The notes: a model not told the origin generated them from the letters alone. DNA of 30,909 nt from CAYNJW01 sp964397665 (GCA_964397665.1 CAYNJW010000008.1:1-30909), one strand, 5' to 3'. Shown: positions 1 through 7,612, counted from the first letter of the stretch. Numbers and translations: made by a program.

Positions 1-1
1 C

Positions 2-8
2 TTTTAAA
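2..8 (+). promoter_or_regulatory. TATA-like box for rnpB
   Basis: TTTTAAA is centred about 25 bases before the 5' end of the RNase P RNA P1 stem. This is the spacing expected between an archaeal TATA box and the transcription start. It sits at the window edge, so any BRE element is not visible. Confidence 0.5.
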
Positions 9-29
9 CCATCACAACGTTTTATCTTC

Positions 30-360
30 GTGAGTAGGATAGCTAACTACGGCATTAGGTTAAAAGCCAGAGAAATGTAAAATGATTTCTTTATGCTGAG
101 GAAGGTCCGCACATCCCTTAATAATTTAGTTTGTTAAGGACAGATTATCCATGTAATTTGGAACGTCGCAAGGCGTGGTAGTGGTATAGAAACGAACCGA
201 TTAAATTCGGCTGGAACGAGCACCCTGATTGATGCAACCTATAGTTTGGTTAACTGAAGCAGTAAGTTGAAGTTTATCAAACACTTTAGGGCTTAGTCGG
301 ATGTTAGCACAAACGGTCTGAATACAGCGTTTGACAGAAAGCGGCCTATTTCCTACTCAC
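30..360 (+). ncRNA. rnpB: RNase P RNA, archaeal type
   Basis: This is the catalytic RNA of RNase P, which matures tRNA 5' ends. Three things identify it. The ends pair perfectly as helix P1: GTGAGTAGGA (30-39) with TCCTACTCAC (351-360). The near-universal first conserved region appears as CTGAGGAAGGTCCGCAC at about 97-113 (the consensus core is GAGGAAAGTCCGC). The last conserved region appears as GACAGAAAGCGGCCTA at about 333-348. A segment near 187-200 (TAGAAACGAACCG) fits the core region that follows P10/P11. Its length of about 330 nt is normal for an archaeal RNase P RNA. The one-base difference from the consensus core (GG for AAG) is mild. nop5 follows closely downstream. No other RNA family fits both termini and core. 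Confidence 0.93.
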
Positions 361-363
361 AAC

Positions 364-370
364 TTTTTTT
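364..370 (+). terminator. T-run terminator after rnpB
   Basis: Seven consecutive T residues follow the 3' strand of P1 by three bases. Archaeal polymerase terminates at such T-runs without needing a hairpin, so this is the likely 3' boundary of the rnpB transcript. Confidence 0.55.
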
Positions 371-383
371 AAACCATCAACAA

Positions 384-389
384 TTTAAA
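384..389 (+). promoter_or_regulatory. TATA box of nop5 (leaderless)
   Basis: TTTAAA is centred about 25 bases before the A of the nop5 ATG and is followed by CCCC. No SD-like sequence lies before the ATG. Transcription would therefore begin at or next to the start codon, giving a leaderless mRNA. Confidence 0.5.
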
Positions 390-410
390 CCCCTTACACT
401 TTTTAAAGTT

Positions 411-1061
411 ATGAACAAACAACAAATTATCCAAGCAAAGAAAGATATCCAGACAGCTTTGCTAAAAGATCAATTAATAATTTTTTTTACAAGAATCATT
501 GAAGACATAGGAAATAAACGAGATGATTTTTATGGAAGAATAAAAGAATTATTTTTAGTTTTAGACCCTTATAAAAACAATACTAGAAATTTGTTATATG
601 AGAAATCAATTACAAATAATTTTCAATCTGAGTTTGGTTTACAAATAAATTTTGAAGAAAAAGAAATGTTATCTAGACTATTTAAGGGATTGCAAAGAGA
701 TTTCGATTTTAAAGATTATAATACTACAAAAGGAATAGCAATAAAATCTCTAAAGACATTAAACGAAAAATATTTACCTAATTCTTCAGAAGTTATAGAA
801 CCCTTTATTCTAGGAAAATTAATTTCTTTTTTTGGTGGAATTAATAATTTATATAAAAAACCTTCCTCAACAATTCAATTAATTGGGGCAGAGAAAGCTT
901 TATTTAGGCATAAAGCGAATCTAAGAGATCCTCCAAAGTATGGTTTAATATATAGGTCAAAATATTTGAACGGAAAGAATAAAGGAAAATTAGCTAGACA
1001 ATTAGCTAATAAATTATCAATTAAATTGAAGGTAGATTATTTTCAAAATTTCGCCCAATGA
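411..1061 (+). CDS. Nop5-like C/D RNP core protein lacking its N-terminal domain
   Basis: Nop5 is the scaffold of the archaeal box C/D methylation guide RNP. It bridges L7Ae-bound guide RNA and fibrillarin. The C-terminal Nop domain is clear: GAEKALFRHKANLRDPPKYG (about residues 159-178) followed by a GKLARQLANKLSIKLKVDYF segment, both matching Nop5/Nop56/Prp31 RNA-RNP binding modules. Residues about 1-60 look like the first coiled-coil helix of full-length Nop5. At 216 aa the protein is well short of the usual roughly 350-400 aa. The missing part is the N-terminal, fibrillarin-binding domain. It is not encoded upstream, where rnpB lies within 51 bases. The start is supported by the TATA box 25 bases upstream. 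Fibrillarin follows, with a k-turn element overlapping this stop codon. Family assignment is firm; whether the protein still recruits fibrillarin is unknown. Confidence 0.88.
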   Translation: MNKQQIIQAKKDIQTALLKDQLIIFFTRIIEDIGNKRDDFYGRIKELFLVLDPYKNNTRNLLYEKSITNNFQSEFGLQINFEEKEMLSRLFKGLQRDFDFKDYNTTKGIAIKSLKTLNEKYLPNSSEVIEPFILGKLISFFGGINNLYKKPSSTIQLIGAEKALFRHKANLRDPPKYGLIYRSKYLNGKNKGKLARQLANKLSIKLKVDYFQNFAQ

Positions 1062-1093
1062 TGAGAAACCTCACGCGATGTGCTGAGGGCGAA
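1050..1093 (+). promoter_or_regulatory. C/D-type kink-turn between nop5 and fibrillarin
   Basis: A 7-bp stem, TTCGCCC (1050-1056) with GGGCGAA (1087-1093), closes on a perfect box C (ATGATGA, 1058-1064) and box D (CTGA, 1083-1086). This is the layout of an L7Ae-binding kink-turn. The nop5 stop codon lies inside box C, and fibrillarin starts 22 bases after the stem. Only 18 bases separate the boxes, and there is no recognisable D' or C' box. That is short for an ordinary archaeal C/D guide RNA of about 50-60 nt. It may be an mRNA element bound by L7Ae, or a minimal sRNA processed from the transcript. Confidence 0.7.
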
Positions 1094-1115
1094 TTTTATT
1101 TTTATTGAATTAAAC

Positions 1116-1658
1116 ATGGAACAAAATAATGAGTGGGACCCAAAACATAGTAAGTGGAAAGCTGCAGAAGTAAAAGGGTTAAATTTAGATTTATTAGGTG
1201 GAGAAAATATTCTTTACTTGGGAGCTTCTTCAGGAACTACAGTTTCATTTCTTACAGAACTTACAAAGGGAAAAATTTTTGCTGTAGAAAAGGCACCCCT
1301 TATGGCAATACCGTTAGTAAATCTTGCAGAATTAAAAGAGAATATTATTCCGATATTTGCAGATGCTAGAAATATAGAAAAATTAAAAGAGATAATTAAA
1401 GATGAAAAAATTGATATTTTATTTCAAGATATTCCTTCATTAGACCAGATTAGAATTTTGAGATTGGCTTCAAGTTTAGTTGATAAAAATTGTAAGATTT
1501 ATCTTTCATTAAAAACACAGAGTATTTCTCAACAACCAAAAAAAGTTACATTTACAAAAGTAAAAAAAGAGTTAGAAAAAGATTTTAAAATTATTAATTT
1601 TATGGAGTTAGAACCTTACCATCAAAAACATTATTTTTTTATTTTACAAAAACTTTAA
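1116..1658 (+). CDS. flpA: Fibrillarin-like rRNA/tRNA 2'-O-methyltransferase, N-terminally short
   Basis: Fibrillarin is the SAM-dependent 2'-O-methyltransferase of box C/D RNPs. The Rossmann SAM motif is ENILYLGASSGTTVS. It is followed by FAVEKAP, NIIPIFADARN, LFQDIPSLDQ and the C-terminal LEPYHQKHYFF. The catalytic Lys (SKWKAAE), Asp (FQDI), Lys (LSLKTQS) and His (PYHQKH) positions of the family appear to be present. I chose the ATG at 1116 rather than 1080 because 1080 lies inside the k-turn loop and the extra twelve residues resemble nothing in the family. The product is 180 aa, whereas archaeal fibrillarins are about 225-230 aa. The usual N-terminal beta subdomain of about 45 residues is absent, mirroring the loss of the N-terminal domain in the Nop5 next to it. 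Confidence 0.92.
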   Translation: MEQNNEWDPKHSKWKAAEVKGLNLDLLGGENILYLGASSGTTVSFLTELTKGKIFAVEKAPLMAIPLVNLAELKENIIPIFADARNIEKLKEIIKDEKIDILFQDIPSLDQIRILRLASSLVDKNCKIYLSLKTQSISQQPKKVTFTKVKKELEKDFKIINFMELEPYHQKHYFFILQKL

Positions 1659-1702
1659 AAGCAACATTAAAGTTTAATTATCATTCCACTAGGAAAATTT
1701 AA

Positions 1703-1773
1703 GGGACTGTAGCTCAGTGGGAGAGCACACGGCTGAAGACCGTGGTGTCGGGAGTTCGATTCTCCCCAGTCCC
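1703..1773 (+). tRNA. tRNA-Phe (anticodon GAA)
   Basis: The cloverleaf is complete. The acceptor stem is GGGACTG/CAGTCCC and the D arm is AGCTCAGTGGGAGAGC. The anticodon stem is CACGG/CCGTG with loop CTGAAGA (anticodon GAA at 1735-1737). The T arm is GGGAG-TTCGATT-CTCCC. There is no intron. CCA is not encoded: the discriminator A at 1774 is followed by TAAATA, so CCA would be added after transcription. The 3' end is repeated about 105 bases downstream. Confidence 0.97.
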
Positions 1774-1884
1774 ATAAATAGAACGAACGACACGTCGGGA
1801 GCGAATAATTTGCTCGAATTTCTAACCAAAAATTTTATCTAAATTTTAGAGTGAATTATGAGTAGATTCCCCAGTCCCATAAAT
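1764..1884 (+). repeat. Direct repeat of the tRNA-Phe 3' end
   Basis: CCCCAGTCCCATAAAT occurs at 1764-1779 (end of the tRNA and its flank) and again at 1869-1884. With a one-base indel the match extends left through GATTC (1758-1762 and 1865-1869). Between the copies lies a structured stretch with a 7-bp hairpin, GAGCGAA(1799-1805)-TAA-TTTGCTC(1809-1815), containing one G-T pair, and a short CGAC-AC-GTCG inverted repeat (1788-1797). No gene is visible between or beside the copies. The pattern resembles an attL/attR scar at a tRNA 3' end, or a local duplication. Confidence 0.75.
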
Positions 1885-1955
1885 CGCCTAAAAATAATGT
1901 AATTAAAATTTTCACAAAGTTTATAAAACAATTAGTCGTTATAAATTCATAAAAG

Positions 1956-2519
1956 ATGAGGATACAAACAAAAAGAGGGGCAATAGAATTATCGATTAAT
2001 ACAATTGTAATTATTGTTTTAGCAATGTCTATGTTGATTCTTGGACTAGTTTTAATAAAAGGATTATTTTCAGGGGCAAATGATGTTATTGATTTAACAA
2101 ATGACCAAGTAATTTCTAAAATAAATGCACAGTTTGGTTCAGAAGATAAGGTAGCTATTTATCCAATAACTGAAGAAGTAGAAGTAAAGCAAGGTGATAA
2201 GAGTGGTTTCGCAGTGGTTATTCGTAATAAATTAACTGGTTCAACATCTCAAGATGCTCTTTTTTCTTATAGCATAAGTGTTGTTTCAGATACAAAAAAA
2301 GATTGTGGAATTTCTAAAGAAAAAATAATGGAATTTTTTGTAGCAGGTTCTGAATCAGATTCAGATATTCCAATTGCAACTGGAGAACCATTAGTAAAAA
2401 AAGTTTTATTAGATACTCAAGAAGGTGATCCACTCTGTACGGTACAGTTTAGAGTAGATGTAAAAACAAATGGAAAGAATTACAAATCAAAGTATGTTTT
2501 TGTAACTTTCACAGATTAA
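1956..2519 (+). CDS. Type IV pilin-like membrane-anchored protein
   Basis: The N-terminus reads MRIQTKRG followed by AIELSINTIVIIVLAMSMLI and a continuous hydrophobic helix to about residue 37. A short basic leader ending in KRG before a long hydrophobic helix fits an archaeal class III (prepilin) signal, and cleavage after the Gly is expected. The remaining 150 residues are soluble and probably beta-rich, with two Cys (KDCGIS and PLCTV) that could form a disulfide. Proteins beginning KRGAIELSINTIVII are familiar from Woesearchaeota/Pacearchaeota but have no assigned function. TTTATAAA at 1920-1927 is a likely promoter. The protein differs in sequence from the three KGQVTIF proteins further along, so it is a separate pilin-like family. 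Confidence 0.7.
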   Translation: MRIQTKRGAIELSINTIVIIVLAMSMLILGLVLIKGLFSGANDVIDLTNDQVISKINAQFGSEDKVAIYPITEEVEVKQGDKSGFAVVIRNKLTGSTSQDALFSYSISVVSDTKKDCGISKEKIMEFFVAGSESDSDIPIATGEPLVKKVLLDTQEGDPLCTVQFRVDVKTNGKNYKSKYVFVTFTD

Positions 2520-2572
2520 TTAAAACCTATTTCAATAGAAGTGTTTAAAAATTTAATTTTTTAAGTTATTTT

Positions 2573-3463
2573 ATGGTAAAATTTTTAGTTGTCGGAGATT
2601 TCCATGGTAAATTTTCACAAAAACTTTTTAATAAAATAAAAAAAGAAAATCCAGATATCCTTTTATCTCCTGGAGATTTTTGTGGAAATAAAAGATGGGG
2701 AAAACTTTTTTTTAAGTATTCTTATGGAAAAGAAGATTCAGAAATTCCAAAAAAAATAGAAAAAGAAATGGAACAACTAGAAAAGAAAGCAATAAACGAT
2801 GGACTTTTAGTTTTTAGAAAATTAAAGTCATTAAACAAAGAGACCTATTCAATTATGGGAAATTGGGACCCAGGAAAGTATGGCTATGATATTCCTGCAG
2901 AGTTTAGAAGGAAAGATAAGAAAAATTTTAAAATTTTTAAAAGAGAATATTCGAAGAATTTTCAACAGATAGATTTAGAATTTAAGGAGTTTGATAAGTT
3001 TATTTTAGTTGGAGGTGCTTCATCAACATACCCTTGTAAAATTGATAAAAAAACTATAGAAAAGTTAATAAAAAATGGGGGTTCAAAAAAAGAAATTAAG
3101 TTAAGAATAAAAAATTATAATTTTAGACAACAAAAATATGAAGAACTTTTTAAAAAAGCTAAATTAACAAAGAAACTTGTAATTTTTTTAACACATAATG
3201 CACCTTATAATACTAAACTAGATAAGATAAAACAAGGTCCTGCCAAAGGAGAACATTATGGTTCATATCAAGAAAGACTTTTGATAAATAGATTCAAGCC
3301 GGATTTAGTTGTCACAGGACATATGCATGAGAACTTTGGGAAGGATAAAATAGGAAAATCTTTGATAATTAATTCAGGAACTGCAATGGAGAATAATTAC
3401 ATCACATTTGAATTAGCTGAGAAGAATAGTAAGATTAAGAACTTGAGCTTTAAGAAAGTTTAA
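2573..3463 (+). CDS. Calcineurin-like metallophosphoesterase
   Basis: The dimetal site motifs of the family appear in order: GDFHG (residues 8-12, supplying Asp9 and His11), GDFCGN (Asp35), GNWD near residue 97, THNAPY near 207, and GHMHEN near 249. This order is typical of class III phosphodiesterases and related phosphatases that act on nucleotides, nucleic acids or phosphoproteins. The substrate cannot be told from sequence. There is no signal peptide or membrane segment, so it is cytoplasmic. At 296 aa it is longer than minimal family members, with a Lys-rich insert between GDFCGN and GNWD (about residues 40-95) and another around 105-165. TTTAAAA at 2544-2550 lies about 26 bases before the ATG, so it is probably leaderless and monocistronic. 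Confidence 0.85.
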   Translation: MVKFLVVGDFHGKFSQKLFNKIKKENPDILLSPGDFCGNKRWGKLFFKYSYGKEDSEIPKKIEKEMEQLEKKAINDGLLVFRKLKSLNKETYSIMGNWDPGKYGYDIPAEFRRKDKKNFKIFKREYSKNFQQIDLEFKEFDKFILVGGASSTYPCKIDKKTIEKLIKNGGSKKEIKLRIKNYNFRQQKYEELFKKAKLTKKLVIFLTHNAPYNTKLDKIKQGPAKGEHYGSYQERLLINRFKPDLVVTGHMHENFGKDKIGKSLIINSGTAMENNYITFELAEKNSKIKNLSFKKV

Positions 3464-3545
3464 ACATCTCCAAATTAAAAGATCAAGCTATTGGATAGTT
3501 TTTCAAAAACCTAAACAATAAAAACCCCTTTTTATACAATTAATT

Positions 3546-4913
3546 ATGACACTAAAAATTTACAACACTCTAACAAGAGAGAAAGAAGAATTTAAACCAA
3601 TTAAAGAGGGGCAAGTAGGAATTTATACTTGTGGTCCAACAGTTTACTGGTTTGCACATGTTGGAAATTTCAGAGCATATATTTTTTCAGATACTTTATC
3701 AAGAGTTTTAAAGTTTAATGGATACAAAATAACTAAGGTGATTAATGTAACTGATGTGGGCCATTTAACTTCAGATTCAGATGAAGGGAAAGATAAGTTA
3801 GAAAAAGCTGCTGCAAAAGAGGGAAAGACTGCAAAAGAAATTTCAAAGTTTTATTTCGATGCATTTTTAGAAGATTACAAAAAATTAAATCTCGAAGAAC
3901 CAACAGTCTGGTCTTGGGCAACAAAGCATATTGAAGAGCAGATAGATTTGATAAAGCTTTTAGAAGAAAAAGGATACACTTACAAAACTTTAGATGGAAT
4001 TTATTTTGATACAACTAAGTTTGCAGATTATGGAAAATTATCACGAAAAGTTATTGAAGATTTAGAAGGTGGCAAAAGAATTGAAATGAAAGAAAAAAGA
4101 AATAAAACAGATTTTGCACTTTGGAAGTTTTCAAAAGAGGGAGAAAAGCGACAACAAGAATGGGATTCGCCTTGGGGGGTTGGTTTTCCAGGTTGGCATA
4201 TCGAATGTTCTGCAATGTCTAAGAAATATCTTGGAAAACATTTTGATATCCATACAGGTGGTGAAGATCATATACCTATACACCATGAAAATGAAATAGC
4301 ACAATCAGAATGTGGTTACGGAGAAAAGTCAGTAAATTATTGGATGCATAATGCTTTTTTAGTTCTTCAGGGTGGAAAAATGTCAAAATCAAAAGGAACA
4401 ATAAAAACAATTACTAAATTAGAACAAGAAGGTTTCTCCCCGTTAGCATATAAGTATTTTACATATTCAGCATTGTATAGAAAGCCGTTAACATGGTCTA
4501 TTGAAGGTTTGGAAAATGCAGCGATAGGTTTGAAGAGATTAAAGAAACAAGTTCAAGAATTGAAAGATGATAGAGAGATAAATAAAAAATATTTAGAAGA
4601 ATTTAAAATAGCAATAAACGATGATTTAAATTTGCCAAATGCTCTTGCAGTTTTACATAAACTTATTCAAGACAATGAAGCAAAAGGTAAATATCAAACA
4701 ATTAAAAAGATGGATGAAGTTTTTGGTCTGAATCTTTTTGAAAAGGAAGAACAAGAACAAATTCCAGAAAATTTAAAGCAATTAGCAGAAGAAAGAAAAG
4801 AAGCAAGAGAAAATAAAGATTGGAAAAAATCTGATGAGTTACGGGATAAAATTCTAAAAGAAGGTTGGTCTATTAAAGATACTAAAGAAGGATTTGAGTT
4901 AGAAAAGATATAA
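3546..4913 (+). CDS. cysS: Cysteinyl-tRNA synthetase
   Basis: This class I synthetase charges tRNA-Cys. The N-terminus carries IYTCGPTVYWFAHVGNFRAY, in which Cys29 is a zinc ligand and HVGN is the HIGH signature. The other zinc-site elements are WHIECSAMS and GGEDHIPIHHENE. The KMSKS loop reads GGKMSKSKGT near residue 278. The DALR anticodon-binding helical domain follows (NDDLNLPNALAVLHKL), and the C-terminal tail is typical (RKEARENKDWKKSDELRDKI). Length (455 aa) and motif spacing are standard, so it should be fully functional. ATAAAA at 3518-3523 lies about 25 bases before the ATG and there is no SD, which suggests leaderless translation. Confidence 0.97.
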   Translation: MTLKIYNTLTREKEEFKPIKEGQVGIYTCGPTVYWFAHVGNFRAYIFSDTLSRVLKFNGYKITKVINVTDVGHLTSDSDEGKDKLEKAAAKEGKTAKEISKFYFDAFLEDYKKLNLEEPTVWSWATKHIEEQIDLIKLLEEKGYTYKTLDGIYFDTTKFADYGKLSRKVIEDLEGGKRIEMKEKRNKTDFALWKFSKEGEKRQQEWDSPWGVGFPGWHIECSAMSKKYLGKHFDIHTGGEDHIPIHHENEIAQSECGYGEKSVNYWMHNAFLVLQGGKMSKSKGTIKTITKLEQEGFSPLAYKYFTYSALYRKPLTWSIEGLENAAIGLKRLKKQVQELKDDREINKKYLEEFKIAINDDLNLPNALAVLHKLIQDNEAKGKYQTIKKMDEVFGLNLFEKEEQEQIPENLKQLAEERKEARENKDWKKSDELRDKILKEGWSIKDTKEGFELEKI

Positions 4914-4972
4914 TCTTTTTTAGTGTTTTTCCAGAAGTTTTAAATATAGTAAAGAATATTAACAATAAAGGA

Positions 4973-4978
4973 AGGTGA
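4973..4978 (+). promoter_or_regulatory. SD site of the RuBisCO gene
   Basis: AGGTGA, complementary to the 16S rRNA 3' end, lies just before the GTG at 4982. A TATA-like TTTTAAATATA at about 4938-4948 would place transcription start near 4968, giving a short leader containing this site. This supports the GTG start and differs from the leaderless neighbours. The spacing is short. Confidence 0.5.
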
Positions 4979-4981
4979 CAA

Positions 4982-6450
4982 GTGGCAACTAAAAAATCTC
5001 TAACATTGAAAGAACAATTAAAGACTTTGAATTCTAAACAGTTACTTTATACAAATTTTAATCTAGAAAATCCAAAAAATGGAGAATATATGTTGTGTGT
5101 TTTTCATATGAAGCCTGGAGAAGGATTGAATGTATTGCAAGCAGCAGCAGAAGTTTCTGCAGAATCCTCCACAGGAACAAATTTTATTGTTCAAACAGAA
5201 ACAGCATTTTCTAGAGAAATGAATTCTTTAGTTTACAAAGTTGATTTAAAAAAGGAATTAGTTTGGATTGCATATCCTTGGAGGCTTTTTGATAGGGGTG
5301 GTAATATTCAAAATATCTTAACTTATGTCGTTGGTAATGTGTTGGGTATGAAACAGATTTCAGCATTAAAATTACTTGATGTTTGGTTTCCTCCTGCAAT
5401 GTTAGAACAATATGATGGCCCCTCATATACTTTAGACGATATGAAGAAATATTTAGGTATAAAAAATCGCCCAGTTCTTGGAACAATTATTAAACCAAAG
5501 ATGGGTTTGACTTCTGCAGAATATGCAGAGGTTTGTTATGATTTTTGGGTTGGCGGTGGAGATTTTGTAAAGAATGATGAACCACAAGCAAATCAAGATT
5601 TTTGTCCATATGATAAGATGGTTTTACATGTAAAAGAGGCAATGGATAAAGCAGTAAAAGAAACAGGGAAAAAGAAAGTTCATTCATTCAATGTTTCAGC
5701 TGCAGATTATGATACTATGATTGAAAGATGTGAAATGATTAGAAATGCTGGTTTTGAAAAAGGTTCTTATGCTTTTCTTATTGATGGTATGACTGCTGGT
5801 TGGATGGCTGTTCAAACTTTAAGAAGAAAATATCCAGATGTTTTCTTACATTTCCATAGGGCAATGCATGGAGCTTTCACAAGACCAGAAAATCCAATAG
5901 GTTTTTCAGTTTTAGTTTTATCAAAGTTTGCAAGATTAGCTGGAGCATCAGGAATACATACTGGAACAGCAGGTGTAGGAAAAATGTCAGGTGATAAAAA
6001 AGCAGATATTACTGCGGCAGATGGAATTTTAAAATTAGTGGCACAAGGACATTTTTTCGAACAATCTTGGTCCAAAGTTTCAAAAACTGATAAGGATGTT
6101 TTAAAATTAGTAAGGCAAGATTCCCATCACCATGTAATTCTTCAAGATGATTCATGGAGGGGAATGAAAAAATGTGCACCAATAATTTCTGGTGGTTTGA
6201 ATCCTACAAAATTAAAATCTTTTATTGATGTTGCTGGAACTACAGATTTTATAACTACTATGGGTGCAGGAGTTCATGCACATCCAGATGGAACGCAAGC
6301 TGGTGCAACTGCATTGGTTCAATCGATGGAAGCATATAAGAAAAAAGTTTCAATTGAAAAATATGCTAAGAAACACAAAGAATTAGCAAGGGCAATTGAA
6401 TTTTTTGGTAAACAAAAAAAGGCATTAAAACATGCAGAAATTATTGAGAA
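4982..6450 (+). CDS. rbcL: RuBisCO large subunit, form II/III-like (3' end in gap)
   Basis: In archaea this enzyme carboxylates ribulose-1,5-bisphosphate, usually made from AMP, to 3-phosphoglycerate. The active site is complete: ESSTGTN, YVVGNVLG, TIIKPKMGL, and GGDFVKNDE with the lysine to be carbamylated at Lys197 and metal ligands Asp199 and Glu200. These are followed by HFHRAMHGAFTR, GIHTGTAGVGKMSGD (loop 6 lysine), IISGGLN, and TMGAGVHAHPDG. FVKNDEPQ.NQ, GTxGxGKM and an extra segment before QDDSW are closer to form II and II/III enzymes than to classic form III. That subtype is inferred. The start is GTG. The frame runs into 100 N at residue 490, so only the last few residues and the stop are missing. 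Neither AMP phosphorylase nor ribose-1,5-bisphosphate isomerase is in this window. Confidence 0.95.
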
Positions 6451-6550
6451 NNNNNNNNNNNNNNNNNNNNNNNNNNNNNNNNNNNNNNNNNNNNNNNNNN
6501 NNNNNNNNNNNNNNNNNNNNNNNNNNNNNNNNNNNNNNNNNNNNNNNNNN
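6451..6550. other. Assembly gap (100 N)
   Basis: Exactly 100 N, the conventional placeholder for a scaffold join of unknown size. It hides the end of rbcL and the start of trmY. By chance the frame is preserved across it, which creates a false fused reading frame. Confidence 0.99.
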
Positions 6551-7111
6551 TATTCAAAAAATGCTGTAACTGCTGGAAATATGATTAAAGATAATCTAAT
6601 GAAAGCAGGCAGAATGGATATAGTTTTAAATGTGATGATTTCTACGTTATTTATTTCGAATGCAATGAGAAAAGATATAAGACTTCATTTAATTTTTGAT
6701 GGCCCACCTTCAGCTCCGAGGCATTTAGTTTTTGAATCAGATAAAGAATTACCAATTTCAAAAAAAGATGTGGCAGGACTAATAAAGAGGATGCTTTACA
6801 AATCTCCAGATTCAGAAGGATTAAAAGAAATTTTCCCAGGTTGTTTAGTGGAAAAGAAATCTTTTGAACACCTAGTGAAAGAACTTGATAAAGAAGGAAA
6901 AAATGTTCTACTTTTAGATGATCGTGGTGAAGATATTCGAAAGTTTAAGTTAAAAGGGAACGAAGTTTTTATTTTAGGAGATCATGAAGGTTTTCCGAAA
7001 GATAAAAAGAAATTTTTAAAAAAGATCGATAAAATTTCAATAGGTCCAAAAGTTTTGTTTGCTTCCCAAGTTATGACGATTATCCACAATGAAATTGATA
7101 GAACTTTATAA
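6551..7111 (+). CDS. trmY: tRNA (pseudouridine(54)-N1)-methyltransferase, 5' end in gap
   Basis: TrmY (DUF358, SPOUT superfamily) makes N1-methylpseudouridine at position 54 of the T loop in archaeal tRNAs. Family motifs are clear: AGRMDIVLNVMISTLFISNA, RKDIRLHLIFDGPPSAPRH and ISKKDVAGLIKRML. The C-terminal knot that binds SAM reads VFILGDHEGFP and GPKVLFASQVMTIIHNEIDR. By comparison with the family only about five to ten N-terminal residues are missing, so the start codon lies in the N run. Despite the continuous frame this is not part of RuBisCO: no family member carries such a fusion, and both proteins reach nearly full length separately. Confidence 0.92.
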   Translation, partial: YSKNAVTAGNMIKDNLMKAGRMDIVLNVMISTLFISNAMRKDIRLHLIFDGPPSAPRHLVFESDKELPISKKDVAGLIKRMLYKSPDSEGLKEIFPGCLVEKKSFEHLVKELDKEGKNVLLLDDRGEDIRKFKLKGNEVFILGDHEGFPKDKKKFLKKIDKISIGPKVLFASQVMTIIHNEIDRTL

Positions 7112-7198
7112 CTTTTATCAAAGAATTAAAATTCAAATGCCCTACAAAGTTATTTTTTAAAATGTTAAATATAAATAATCTTAAAACTTAGATAACTT

Positions 7199-7612
7199 AT
7201 GGAAAGATGGCTATATTTAAAAGATGAACCTAGAGAAAAAATAGAAAAACTGTCATACGAGTTATCAGAGAAGTTAGGAAATTATTGGGATTTTTCAAGA
7301 TTTGTCGAAGACAAAATTGCAAGAGAAAGATTAAACGAATATTCTTTAAATAAGCTTTTTAAGAATAAAGACGAATTAGAAAAAACTGTAAAACTTGTAA
7401 TTGGCCAAGAGTTTCATTTATTTCAAAGATTAGATAAAAACATAAGCTTGAATAAAAGCATAAGATTAGCATTTAGAATTGAAGATATCTGGGCAGATTT
7501 TATTGCCCCGTTAACTAACTCAAATTATACAAAGACTAATGAGATTTTTAAAAATGTTTTTGAATATTCAATTGAAAATTACCCCTTCCAGCATAAGGAT
7601 AGTTTTAACTAA
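7199..7612 (+). CDS. Hypothetical protein, all-alpha
   Basis: I do not recognise this 137-aa protein. It has no signal peptide, membrane span or Cys pair. Composition is charged and helix-prone, with aromatic-rich segments (YWDFSRFVEDKIARERL and EDIWADFIAPLT). TATAAATA at 7170-7177 is centred about 25 bases before the ATG, which supports the start and a leaderless transcript. It stands alone between trmY and the acylphosphatase-like gene. Codon use looks like its neighbours, and the promoter spacing argues that it is real. Confidence 0.6.
   Translation: MERWLYLKDEPREKIEKLSYELSEKLGNYWDFSRFVEDKIARERLNEYSLNKLFKNKDELEKTVKLVIGQEFHLFQRLDKNISLNKSIRLAFRIEDIWADFIAPLTNSNYTKTNEIFKNVFEYSIENYPFQHKDSFN

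Noticed and set aside
1050..1093. Standard C/D box guide RNA
   Set aside because: Only 18 bases lie between boxes and no D'/C' pair is seen, so a full two-guide sRNA is not supported. It is kept as a k-turn element.
1154..1369. 71-codon frame inside fibrillarin
   Set aside because: It is a shifted reading of the SAM-binding region. Its Arg/Ser/Cys-rich content matches nothing.
1864..1884. Second tRNA gene or tRNA pseudogene
   Set aside because: Only the last 16-20 bases are repeated. No D arm or anticodon arm precedes them.
4982..7111. A single 709-aa RuBisCO-methyltransferase fusion
   Set aside because: The join falls in 100 N of unknown true length. The two parts are near-complete members of RuBisCO and TrmY.
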